Below are positions 33,400 through 42,150 of a DNA stretch of 64,000 nucleotides, piece after piece. The stretch comes from Selaginella moellendorffii (Eukaryota; Streptophyta; Lycopodiopsida; Selaginellales; Selaginellaceae). The stretch is taken from contig NW_003314304.1 of NCBI RefSeq assembly GCF_000143415.4, positions 811,367 through 875,366 of the forward strand, in the 5' to 3' direction. The notes beneath the pieces are model-generated. The model did not search any database and was not told where the DNA came from. It worked only from the letters and a program-made list of their open reading frames with translations. The first letter of the stretch is position 1; each line of letters begins with the position of its first letter. The position numbers were made by a program, and so were the translations under genes.

Positions 33400-34125
33400 G
33401 GAAAGAAAAAAAAAGGAATATGCTCTTTTTCTCATTTCCTTTTAACGCATCGAGTGTAATCATTCAATCTCTCGAAACTTCCTTTTTTAGTATTCTTCAT
33501 GAGCATCAGGCTGTGCGGTCCTTTTGGAGGCTTAAAAGAGACAAAGGTGGTCACGGTGATCGAAGCGAAAGATCTGCTCGATCGAATGCCGGAGTGGGAT
33601 GCCGTATGCTTGGCAATTGTATCAGTGCTATGCCCGAGCAAGGAATCTATTCCTGGCAAAGCAACTCTTCGATTCAAGGCCCGCGAAGAACATCGTCGCA
33701 TGGTCTGTGATGGTGTGCTGACTAAAACAGGATTGAGGAGGCGAAGTATCTGTTTGGCATAATGCCCGAGAGAAACAGCGCGGTGGGGAATGCGATGCTA
33801 GCAGCATTTACCCAAGCAGGGTATTTGCATGACGCAGAGAAAGTCTTCGATCGAATGCCCGAACCGGATGGAATTGAAGACCTCTCGGGCTACTCACAGC
33901 TTGAGATTTCATGCGTAAGCCACGATCGTAGTTTTGGAAGAATTCCATGCAGGAGCGTGATCTTGTTGCCTGGAGCGTGATCATCCTGCATATGCCCAGA
34001 TCGCGGATGTTGCTGTGGTGCTTAAGCTCTTCGATCGAATGCCCGCGCGGGACATGTTCGATTATCGCGGCTATTGCTCAGTACGGTCAAAGCGCAGCAG
34101 CGATGGAGAACAAGTCCAATGCCGG
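33400..34125 (+). pseudogene. PPR protein relic
   Basis: The segment begins with a junction that matches 10450-10570 inverted. It then gives PPR units EAKDLLDRMPEWDAVCLAIV, EAKYLFGIMPERNSAVGNAM, LHDAEKVFDRMPEPDG and, further on, KLFDRMPARDM. Frames change between units. The first unit is the intact-order version of the PPR piece in the tandem repeats at 10325 and 11385. Confidence 0.7.
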
Positions 34126-34129
34126 GGTG

Positions 34130-34475
34130 TTCGTTGCTCTTCCAGAAAGATCGAGGAGTGCTGGCAGCGTGTCTGGATCGCTCTCACGGCGCTGACGAGC
34201 AGCAAGGAGATCAAGCGAGGGGACATGAACAAGCTTTACGAGCTTTGGGACGCGGTTTCTAAGCAGCAAAGTTTCTATCTCGTGATATCTTTGAGGGATG
34301 CTCGTTTTGATGGAGTTTTACGCGCCTCTTCTCCAAGGTAAAGTGATTTTTCAATCATTCGCAGGAGTTTTACGAGACTAAAGCAGCGGCGGATGGTTCT
34401 TCCAGCGTTGTTCGTGTTGTCTGGGGTTAAACATTGCTACGACAGTTTCGGATCATCATGACTGGAGGAAATTGT
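34130..34475 (+). pseudogene. Relic with permuted MATE exons plus an unrecognised piece
   Basis: First comes an unrecognised coding-like stretch (EECWQRVWIALTAL, KRGDMNKLYELWD). Next is a piece of the MATE gene, LVLMEFYA, with its adjacent intron sequence, followed directly by an earlier MATE exon, EFYETKAAADGSSSVV and TLLRQF. In the intact gene at 6834-9376 the EFYES exon precedes LVLMEFYA, so the order is swapped. The same arrangement appears inverted at 39310-39620. Confidence 0.75.
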
Positions 34476-35104
34476 AGCTGCGGAGCTCTTGGTAAGCTTT
34501 GAGCTTTCCTTTTTTCTATGATAATTGTCAGTGAGGTCCAATGGTTGCTGCTTTGGTAGATTGGAGACGAGTCTTTGGTAAGTGTTCTAAGCTTTCTTTG
34601 GTGTTTGCTCAGGTACTTCCATTCTTCTGCTAACAGGTTTGCCACTGGTATGTATGTTTCATTTTTCCTTTGTATGTTTTCTTTGGGTTGGGGCTATTGT
34701 CTATAGCGTGGAAGTCGGGCGTTACAGAGAAACAAAACAAGCTCGGTGAGGTACCGAAGCTTTGGTCGTTCATTTCTAACTTCGTTCCCCCAGGTTGAGA
34801 GAAACTAGCACGCATGGAAAATCGAGAATTCGAAAACTTTTCACGACTTCCGTTCTCTGGCTGAGCAAATTCAAACCTGCCATTCGTTTATCTGTGTGAT
34901 CCAGTAATCTTAAGACACAAGTAATCGTCTCCATACAACTTTACAAGACAAGACCAATTTCATACCAAAAACTTCGATTCGTTTGATGCTCTAGCAAAAT
35001 TACATGAGAACGAACAAGAGCTCGAGGAATCTCGTTCTCAAGGCATTGAGAGGAGAAGGCAGGAAAGCTCCAAGCTTTGAGCTTTAGAGAAAGAGGAGGA
35101 GGAG
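34476..35104. other. Gene-free interval
   Basis: I see no conserved coding sequence or repeat between the MATE relic and the small membrane-protein gene. Confidence 0.4.
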
Positions 35105-35250
35105 GGGAAAGGCACGAGCACTTCTATCCCCCAAAGATCCGACGAAGGGAAACAAAGGGAGGGGAAAGACACGATCATTTCTTTCCCCAAAAGCGCCGAT
35201 GAAGAGAAACAAAGAGAAGAGGAAGGGAAAGGCACGATCATTTCTTTCCC
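35105..35250. repeat. Three imperfect ~60-base tandem copies at the 3' end of the small membrane-protein gene
   Basis: Units starting near 35107, 35165 and 35228 each carry AAAGRCACGAKCA followed by a C-run and a GATGAAGAG/GACGAAGG stretch. The third unit overlaps the last codons and stop of the gene at 35238. The gene's terminus has thus been duplicated twice in tandem downstream of it. Confidence 0.75.
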
Positions 35251-35660
35251 CCAAAGACGAGCCCAGCTCCGATGAAGAGTCCGGCCACAGCGAGTCCAAG
35301 GCCTATGTTGGAGGCAGCATTCTCCAAAGACGATCCGAGAGTGGTCGCGGCCTCTTTCACTGCTTCCGAGCCGGATTTGGAGCTTTCCTTGACCCCATCA
35401 CTGACTGCTTCAGCCCCGACGCGCACCACTTTCTCCACAGAGCTTGCTCCAGCTTGAAAGATCTGCTCCATCCTCTCTCCAGCCTTGCTCATTGTCTGCC
35501 CGATCACCTGGCTTCCCAAGATCACGCTCTCTCCCACACACGATGCGAGCTTAGGAGCCCCGTAATATATGGCAACTCCAGCGCCAGCAACACCAGCAAC
35601 CCCAGCAACTCGCAAAGCAAAAGACTTCCAACTGCCTCCCGCGATCTTCCATAGCGCCAT
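35238..35660 (-). CDS. Small protein with two hydrophobic segments and an amphipathic middle
   Basis: A 140-residue protein starts MALWKIAGGSWKSF; longer in-frame starts upstream are made of AXS-derived sequence. Residues about 17-35 (VAGVAGVAGAGVAIYYGA) and 119-136 (LGLAVAGLFIGAGLVFGG) are hydrophobic and Gly/Ala-rich. Between them lies a helix-prone stretch with Ser/Ala/Glu/Lys and regular VxxGAEAVxxGVKESSKSGSE-like spacing. It ends in GGKK, and a dilysine near the C terminus can act as ER retrieval in other proteins. I do not recognise the family. An organelle or lipid-associated membrane protein is a guess. It is a single exon surrounded by relics. Confidence 0.6.
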   Translation of the reverse strand: MALWKIAGGSWKSFALRVAGVAGVAGAGVAIYYGAPKLASCVGESVILGSQVIGQTMSKAGERMEQIFQAGASSVEKVVRVGAEAVSDGVKESSKSGSEAVKEAATTLGSSLENAASNIGLGLAVAGLFIGAGLVFGGKK

Positions 35661-35747
35661 GCTTCCAAGTTCCCAAGCGTAAAACCCTAAAACTCTGGTT
35701 TCAAGTAGCAAGAATATTCGATTGCCAGTCCAAAGGATCACGATTCG

Positions 35748-35925
35748 CGGCTCGAGGGCGCCGACCTGGTAAGTCGCCATAGATGGAATTTGCATTGGAA
35801 TGTAGCTAGAGATTTCTCACGGTGTATGGCCAGACTAGCGGCAATTTGCACGCCGGCAGACTATAACACCCGGCCGCTCTACAGTCTCTATTGACACATT
35901 GCCAGTGGTAAGTCTGTGGTTTTTT
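35748..35925 (+). pseudogene. AXS gene fragment
   Basis: The plus strand repeats the exon 1 end, intron and exon 2 of the AXS gene (ICTPADYNTRPL is legible) with small deletions and a changed reading frame. The donor after exon 2 is still recognisable. It derives from the intact gene at 4749-6575. Confidence 0.8.
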
Positions 35926-35957
35926 CTTTTAGAGAAGAGATTTCCTTTTGAGAACTT

Positions 35958-36717
35958 CAGTGACTGAGAGATATTGCTTGGACAACAACAATTTTTCTAG
36001 GCATGGAAAGTTTGCCCGAGGACAGGAAGACATGCTCAAAAGAACGCATATACTTACCTCCTGGGAATGGGAGTCTCGGCCGGCAAGCCGAAACCTTTCA
36101 GTCGACGAGAGTGACGTTCCAGAGTCTCGTCCGGCGAGCCAAAACCGTTCAGTGGACGAGAGTGATGTTCCACCCGCGCTCGTTTTCTCCTCCGGGGAAC
36201 TGCTACCTCCAGATCGTCCTCGAACGCGTCGAAGTCGCGAGCTGCGAGGAAATCGACAAGAACATCGATGTCCTCCGCCCCTGAAAATGCAAATCTTGAT
36301 AGACATTCTTTTCGAACGGAAAAAGCTCACCACACGATGCAATTGCTTGTGACGCCTGCTCGTAGCTGTAGCCGAGTGTCGTCAATGTATCTAACGCAGT
36401 CATATCCTCGTCCTGCAGATAAAGAATTCTCAACACCAGAGAAAGCTGACATTTCTACCGGCTGAGCGCCAGATCCATGCTCAATTATATACGCAATGAT
36501 CGTTTGAATCGCTGCTCCTCTTCCTGAAGCCTTGCTCAAATCAGAAACCAGAAAAGAAAAGATTGTTCTCACCGCAGCTGCTCATAGCTTCAATGATGTC
36601 TTGAGTGGCAAAACCCATGCTGCGGAGGAGATCATTTCCAGTGCTATCGTCTAGTTCCTGCTTCAGAGAAGTTAGACCAAAGAAAGCACCTTCCATTCCC
36701 CTCGCAAATTTCAGCAT
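35958..36717 (-). pseudogene. DRM-type DNA methyltransferase, UBA half only
   Basis: DRM proteins do RNA-directed de novo cytosine methylation and carry N-terminal UBA domains. Minus-strand exons join in frame with short introns: MLKFARGMEG, a UBA-like unit with LLRSMGFATQDIIEAMSSCG, AAIQTIIAYIIEHGSG, a second unit with LTTLGYSYEQASQAIASCG, and EDIDVLVDFLAA. These lead into a basic RRRKRARVEHH and two GFGxPxET phrases, matching the linker of plant DRM2 (IGFGVPNEP). The rearranged methyltransferase domain should follow, but the frame ends near 35958 beside AXS-derived DNA. If expressed it would be a UBA-only protein. An alternative is an unrelated UBA protein. Confidence 0.65.
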
Positions 36718-36804
36718 TGCGGCACTCTCCTGGCAGCAGGAGCGATGGTGACGAGGATGCGCATTTGGACGAAGAAATCCGGACAATTGCGCTGGGGGCA
36801 AGGG

Positions 36805-37262
36805 TGGCGAGTCTTTATTCTGAAGTGCAGCGCTTAATTAAATTACAAATAAATTGCTACATGTTGCACTTGGTTTGTTAATTACTTATTAATTCAATTG
36901 ATCAAATAAAGTCTATAATTATAAGTATGTTTGTAATTTATAAACACAAGATTAATCAATAAAAATAATATATAAGAAAAGGTTTCAGAAAGTTTATAAA
37001 TTATAAACATGCTTATAAATTATAAATACAAAATTAATCGAAATGAATAACAACCGTTAGCTGGTAGAATATTCAAGAATATTTTAGGTATATCCACTCA
37101 GTCCATTTGCTTGTGGCATTCATTTAAATTAATTGTTTAAATAATTTATAAATTTTCCTAAACACATCCTGATTAGAGCATTAAGAAAACCACTTTCTTC
37201 AATTTATTTTTTCTCCACTAGCGAAGAAAGAGTGGACAAAAACAAGAGACGAAGATGGTGAG
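36805..37262. other. AT-rich interval upstream of Hsp20 copy B
   Basis: This is an AT-rich intergenic stretch. It has short internal direct repeats of TTTATAAATTATAAA type near 36930-37030. About 37145-37180 is shared with the upstream of copy A. No gene is seen. Confidence 0.5.
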
Positions 37263-37336
37263 GATCTGTTTCCAGTTTAACTTGATGTTTTTGATCCTTG
37301 ATCGACTCTCAGAATTCTTGAGCTATCGAATCCTTC

Positions 37337-37375
37337 CACGTGGGAGCTCATACCTTTTCTTTTCTTGTATATAAG
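37337..37375 (+). promoter_or_regulatory. Core promoter of Hsp20 copy B: CACGTG motif and TATA box
   Basis: CACGTG (G-box core) lies at 37337-37342 and TGTATATAAG at 37366-37375, with the start codon at 37412. The G-box is also present upstream of the relic at 14636 but has been lost by deletion in copy A. No convincing heat-shock element was found. Confidence 0.6.
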
Positions 37376-37411
37376 TCATGGTCCAGTTGCTAGGGCAGAG
37401 AAGGGTGAAGA

Positions 37412-38473
37412 ATGGCGATGGCGGCAGCGAGGGCGGCGATGGCATTCTTGGTGCTTGTCGCGGCGCAGGCGTGCGGCCGTGATTACTGCTCTCTCCGTCA
37501 GGCGCGCGGCTGCGGCAACAGCACGGTTGAGGTAGAGCACGCTATGAGCGCGCACAAGTGCTTCATAGCCGACACGGTTGTAGCTGCCACGCTCACAGAT
37601 GTGCGCCGTCTCCCCAACTCGTATCTCATCCTTTTGGAGATGCCGGGCGTGGCGAGCAGCAGCGATGTCAAGGTGGAGGTCTCGGGCTCTCAATTCCATC
37701 GAGTCGTGTCTATCGTTGGGATCTCTCACGAGGCGAAAGAGCGTCGCATCCTCAGGGATCGTGGTGCCTTCACCAAGATGTTTGCGCGAGAGTTTGTGCT
37801 CCCCGATGCAGTGGACGCGGAAAGGATAAGCTACCAGCTTCACAGTGGTCTGTTGCGGATGACGCTGCCGCTTGTCCCAGGGCTGGAGCAAACAGGGCGA
37901 GAGCAGCGAGAACAAGTTGTGGAGGAGGAGTACCTTGCGGTGGCTGCCGCGCGTGTTCCTCCGGCCTCGTGCACCATTTCAGACGCGGCCGGGCTCATTC
38001 GGCCTGAAGCTCTCGCCTCCAACGACGCAGATGATTGTGGTGGCGACTCAAGCGTCGTCACCATCTCCCCATTGGTGGACATCGTGGATCGTCCAGGCTC
38101 GTACGTGGTCGTCGCGGAGATGCCAGGCGCGCAGTCGGCCACCGTGGACATCGCTTGGGTGGAGGACAAGTCGGGGTTTGTGCTCGAGATCACTGGCGTT
38201 GCTCGAGATGAAGATGATGGCGGAGAAGCGGTGAGAGTAGAGCGGGGCGGAGCGAGCACCAAAGTGTTTGCTCGCAGGCTTTACTTCCCCCGCGGTGTCG
38301 TGGAGGATGTGGCAACATATCACCTCAGTGATGGGCTTCTCAAGGTGACGCTACCCAAACATGTTCCAAGCCTCGGGCAAAGGATAGCGGGCCTATGGAA
38401 TAAAGCGTTAAAGCATTTCATATGCCAAGGTGTTCAGTTTGGGAGGATGAGGGCGAAGTATTGTTTCAGGTAA
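37412..38473 (+). CDS. Secretory-type protein with two Hsp20 domains, copy B
   Basis: This 353-residue single-exon gene is nearly identical to copy A (25379). Signal peptide, Cys 21/26/34/50, NST site, both alpha-crystallin domains and the KYCFR end are all kept. Compared with copy A it lacks two codons in the acidic linker, in separate places but both in frame. Other differences are mostly silent or conservative, which suggests selection for protein. Like copy A it is followed by a PPR fragment and a glycosyltransferase fragment, so the duplicated unit is larger than the gene. The stop codon again sits inside a possible splice donor. Confidence 0.85.
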   Translation: MAMAAARAAMAFLVLVAAQACGRDYCSLRQARGCGNSTVEVEHAMSAHKCFIADTVVAATLTDVRRLPNSYLILLEMPGVASSSDVKVEVSGSQFHRVVSIVGISHEAKERRILRDRGAFTKMFAREFVLPDAVDAERISYQLHSGLLRMTLPLVPGLEQTGREQREQVVEEEYLAVAAARVPPASCTISDAAGLIRPEALASNDADDCGGDSSVVTISPLVDIVDRPGSYVVVAEMPGAQSATVDIAWVEDKSGFVLEITGVARDEDDGGEAVRVERGGASTKVFARRLYFPRGVVEDVATYHLSDGLLKVTLPKHVPSLGQRIAGLWNKALKHFICQGVQFGRMRAKYCFR

Positions 38474-38564
38474 ATATGTAGACAGAGTATACGTTGTAAA
38501 ACCTTCATCATGCATTTAAAATGCTGCTTCTTAATTCTATAAAAGGTTATGAGAGAAACATGCG

Positions 38565-38905
38565 GCCATGAAACATTTAAAGCTTATGCTTCCAGGATTT
38601 CCTCTCAATGATGAGAGAGCTTTCGAGGCCATGGCCAAGAACCATGCGCTCACGGGGCACCAGAGCTCGGCTATCTCGCTCTTCCAGTCGATGCAGCTCG
38701 AGGGAGAGAGGTCTATCAGAGGAGAGCCGACTGATCCAACCTCTTCTACTGCATGGTCGATCTCTTGGCAGCAGCAAGACGCCCGAGAGCTGAGCTTGGC
38801 GTGGCAAACACTCCTCGGATCATGCAAAGTTTCTCATGATATCCAGCTCGCCAAGCACGTTGCAAACCAGGCATCAGTCATAAGTCCGGAGATGTGCTGC
38901 TGTCC
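38565..38905 (+). pseudogene. PPR relic (C-terminal repeats)
   Basis: The plus strand gives ERAFEAMAKNHALTGHQSSA, ISLFQSMQLEGER, then after a deletion LAWQTLLGSCKVSHDIQLAK and HVANQAS. These are end units of a PLS-type PPR protein, where WxxLLGxCxxHxDxxLA is typical. The middle and start of the protein are absent. Confidence 0.7.
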
Positions 38906-38929
38906 AATATCTGTGGCACTAGTCGAAAG

Positions 38930-39065
38930 GAAGAGGCTGTCAATGCTGCTGCAGCACTTCCTTGAGGACTCTTCCTATTCTCTCGGACATGTGTTGCTCG
39001 AGAAATCTCTCCTGGACGCGCTTGTAGCCGCAAAGAGACATGCATACCAGTGGCAAAGCGAGGAA
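38930..39065 (-). pseudogene. GT4-like glycosyltransferase C-terminal relic
   Basis: The minus strand reads GYKRVQERFLEQHMSERIGR and VLKEVLQQ, the last helix of a group-1 glycosyltransferase. It is the undeleted counterpart of the end of the relic at 26690-27125. Confidence 0.7.
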
Positions 39066-39309
39066 AGATTTGGAGCCATTCTTCCAAATAGTTGAGAAAT
39101 AGGTGAGAAAAAACTTGTTAGCAAAAGAGTTTAAGTACCTGAGCAAACACCAAAGAAAGCTTAAAACACTTGCATGGTGAGAGCTCCAGAAGCTTGTGAA
39201 TGCCTCATCGCCATAAGATGAAAGTCTCATCTCCAATCTACTAAAGCAGACCTCGTTGACAATTATCATAGAAAAGCTGCTACAGAAAAGGAACCAAGAG
39301 CTGCGCTGT

Positions 39310-39620
39310 TACAATTTCCTCCAGCAAAGGTCGTGATCTTCCGAAACTGTCATAGCAATGTTTTCCCCAAGACAACACGAACACGCTGCTTTAGTCTCGT
39401 AAAACTCCTGCGAATGATTGAAGCTCAAGAATCATTTTACTTTGGAGAAGTGGAGTTGCGTAAGACTCCATCAAAACGAGCATCTCATCAAACATATCCC
39501 GTGTCCCGAAGCTCGTAAATCTTGTCCATGTCCCCTCGCTTGTTGCTCGTCAGCGCCATGAGAACGCACGGGAACGTTGCCTCCCGCTCCTCGATCTTTG
39601 GCAGCGCTCAGAACAGCGGC
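39310..39620 (-). pseudogene. Second relic with permuted MATE exons
   Basis: This is an inverted near-copy of 34130-34475. On the minus strand the unrecognised piece (KRGDMDKIYELRD) comes first, then LMES-like exon sequence and intron, then the EFYETKAA exon. It shares the same unnatural exon junction as the other copy, so both descend from one rearranged ancestor. Confidence 0.75.
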
Positions 39621-39722
39621 ATTAGGCATTTAAATACCCTGGTTAAGAGGTTACATATGCCGGTGGAGCAAACTTCACTCCCCAAAATTTACATTTATGT
39701 CTATGAACATTTCCTATCCCAG

Positions 39723-40283
39723 TTAACTACTTAATTTCCGTGAAATAATATACTCCTCCTCCACAACTTGTTCTCGCTGCTCTTGCTGCTCCAGCCCTGG
39801 GACAAGCGGAAGAGTCACCCGCAAGAGACCACTATGAAGCTGGTAGCTTATCCTCTCCGCGTCCACTGCATCGGGGAGCACAAACTCTCGCGCAAACATC
39901 TTGGTGAAGGCACCACGATCCCTGAGGATGCGACGCTCTTTCGCCTCGTGAGAGATCCCAACGATGGACACGACTCGATGGAATTGAGAGCCCGAGACCG
40001 CCACCTTGACATCGCTGCTGCTCGTCACGCCCGGCATCTCCAAAAGGATGAGATACGAGTTGGGGAGGCGGCGCACATCTGTGAGCGTGGCAGCTACAAC
40101 CGTGTCGGCTATGAAGCACTTGTGCGCGCTCATAGCGTGCTTGACCTCAACAGTGCCGTTCCCGCAGCCGCGCGCCTGGCGGAGAGAGCAGTAATCACGT
40201 CCGCATGCCTGCGTCACGACAAGCACCAAGAATACTATCGCCGCCCTCGCTGCCGCCCGTTTACCCATTGCCATCCCTTCCAT
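39723..40283 (-). pseudogene. Double-Hsp20 gene truncated after the first domain
   Basis: The open frame of 186 residues starts MEGMAMGKRAAARAAIVFL and keeps the signal peptide, Cys-rich segment (NGT site in place of NST) and the whole first alpha-crystallin domain. It ends soon after the linker with unrelated YIISRKLSS. The second domain is missing. The frame is clean, so a one-domain secreted protein could be made. Its orientation is opposite to copies A and B. Confidence 0.7.
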
Positions 40284-40419
40284 AGAATTATATACAACAT
40301 AAGAAAAGGGAACGACGATTTAAGGAAATAAACACCTTTATCAGTGTTTTTTTCAGTTATTTTTTGTTTATTCTTTTTCTTTCTTAGGGCTATTCCAGTG
40401 TGAGCAGCTCACAGCTCAT

Positions 40420-40600
40420 GTTCGTGACATAGTCGGTGAGAGTCGTCGCTCTCATACTCCATGCGATGGTCCCATAACACTAAGATCCAATCGAAGAGCC
40501 ACTTCACCTGCCCGGGGCCACACCTTCCGTACATCTGGACGAGCAGGTTGGCGAGGTATCGATTGGGCCAGTGGTCATTGCTTCGTACACGTTGGTCCCA
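40420..40600 (-). pseudogene. PPR relic (short)
   Basis: The minus strand reads NRYLANLLVQMYGRCG followed by KWLFDWI, a standard PPR phrase. No further units are continuous with it. Confidence 0.55.
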
Positions 40601-41135
40601 TCGTCAAGGTCTGTACACGCCTGCCGTAACGTCAAACAAGTCAAATGGGAGATTTCAGGCAGGAGTTGTTATGCAATGTCACGATGGTTTTTTCTCTCGA
40701 GCATGCATTGCATAGCCTGTGATCATCGTGGGCTAGGAGATGTTCTTTGTGGGATTTGCATCAAAGAGATGCTAACTGGATCACACAGATACCATATAGT
40801 CTTATCTACTGCTTTTTTCCATCTAATTGCGACAAGAGGGAAGGGATCTAAGAAGGACAATGCCCGTGCTTTTGCACATATCTTTTGGGGAACGGAAATT
40901 AAAGTTATCTTTAGCTGGTATGGAATAAGAAACGAATTTGTTTGATCAATTGCTGAGTGAATTATGGTGCTATGGACATTGTATGCACAAGGAAGATTTT
41001 AAAGCACACCATTCCTTTCTTGTACCGCAGCACAGCCCAAGTCCACGTTTCCAATGGCAACAGAAAACACGTGTGGGCTGTACGAATATTCCACATTTCA
41101 AATGCGCCTCCCCTTTATTCTCTACTAAACTGGGC
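40601..41135. other. Unassigned interval
   Basis: Short plus-strand open frames are present but none resembles a known protein. I see no repeats. Confidence 0.35.
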
Positions 41136-41139
41136 ATTA

Positions 41140-41445
41140 GATGCTGCATCAGTCAACATCGATTCCAAAACTTGGGTTCCCAATCTGGATCAAACACAGA
41201 AAAGACGCAAAGCAGTCAAAGCAGTCAAAGCAGACGCAATTGATTGAAGGAAACTGGAACTAGATCGAACAAAGGAAAGACGTTAAGAACTCGAGGACTC
41301 GGGAAAAAGAAAAAGACAATCGAGTTGTCTCTTGTGATTGTCATGTCTGGAATGTTATCATATCATACTGCTTTGAGCTCACGTCAGGGTCCTGTGTGTG
41401 CTGTGGCACCAATGAGAAGTACGAACATAAGGATTGCTGGCCCGA
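41140..41445 (-). pseudogene. AXS gene fragment (3' exons)
   Basis: Degenerate copies of the last AXS exons and introns (compare 4795-5130) lie in the same strand order, with deletions. The stretch around the exon encoding DMTIIKKQLG and the phrase before the CACACAG acceptor are legible. A short AAGCAGTC repeat occurs at about 41210-41232. Confidence 0.7.
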
Positions 41446-41454
41446 TAACTTATC

Positions 41455-41516
41455 TTCCCGTGTTCCCGCTGTTCTTCCCGTGTTCCCGCTGTTCTTCCCG
41501 TGTTCCCGCTGTGCTT
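41455..41516. repeat. Three tandem 20-base units
   Basis: CTTCCCGTGTTCCCGCTGTT occurs three times in a row, the last with one change. It is a minisatellite-like expansion next to the AXS fragment. Confidence 0.9.
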
Positions 41517-41559
41517 CTCGAGCGTGATCCTCACTCCAGGCTACTATCCTGGGCGGAAA

Positions 41560-41725
41560 GAACTGCTTTTGCTTCAGTCGCGCTGCCGATCAATCCATCG
41601 GAAATGCGCATCCTCACCACCACATGGTGTTGCTGCCTGGATGCAAGGGGACAATGCTGAAGTTTGCAAGGGGACTGGAAGGCGCATCGTGCAAAGATAA
41701 AGAAGCCGATCACCAATTCCTCTTA
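41560..41725 (+). pseudogene. DRM fragment
   Basis: On the plus strand NAHPHHHMVLLPG and MLKFARGLEGA match the N-terminal part of the truncated DRM gene (36640-36790, opposite strand), at the DNA level as well. It is a copy of that segment only. Confidence 0.65.
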
Positions 41726-42150
41726 TAGCGATCAAGAGCGTCAGGGGGCTCCCAGAGGTGGCGACGCATTCTCTCTCTTGTCAGGCTCACGGCAACTTTG
41801 GCATCTGGCCAGATAAAAGTGTGATCTTAAGTCAGTTCTTCTTCATTCTTTCTCTGTTCTTTAGATGGGCTTCGCTACCACCAGAGGTCTTCGGATTGTC
41901 CAGGTAAGCGAGTGTCCGAGAAAGAAATTTTTGTTTCTATATAATCGGCTTTTACCTTTCGTGTGTGTTCTTGTGTTTGTCGTCCCGGCAGTGGCTTTCA
42001 AGGACGTGAGCGATGCACTTGCCGTCCCAAAGGGCTGCACTTCATGTTCCAGGAGTAATTGATCTTTGCTCGGATTTCCTTGTGAGGATGGATCCCGTGT
42101 TCTACAAATCCCGTGGATCCAAGGCATGTGTGTTCTTTAAGCGCGTGAAA
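41726..42150. other. Unrecognised coding-like stretch
   Basis: The plus strand has phrases such as DALAVPKGLHFMFQE (frame dependent), DFLVRMDPVFYKS and ACVFFKRVKK with a GT-AG-like gap at 41904-41991. No family is recognised. It may be the remnant of a small two-exon gene. Confidence 0.3.

Noticed and set aside
36805-37262. Transposon in the AT-rich stretch
   Set aside because: No terminal repeats or coding remains could be identified by eye.
37300-37345. Possible heat-shock element upstream of the Hsp20 genes
   Set aside because: AGAATTCTTG resembles nGAAnnTTCn, but the spacing is wrong and no third unit is present.
41455-41516. CRISPR-like repeat array
   Set aside because: Three directly abutting 20-base units without spacers in a plant nuclear sequence; a minisatellite, not CRISPR.
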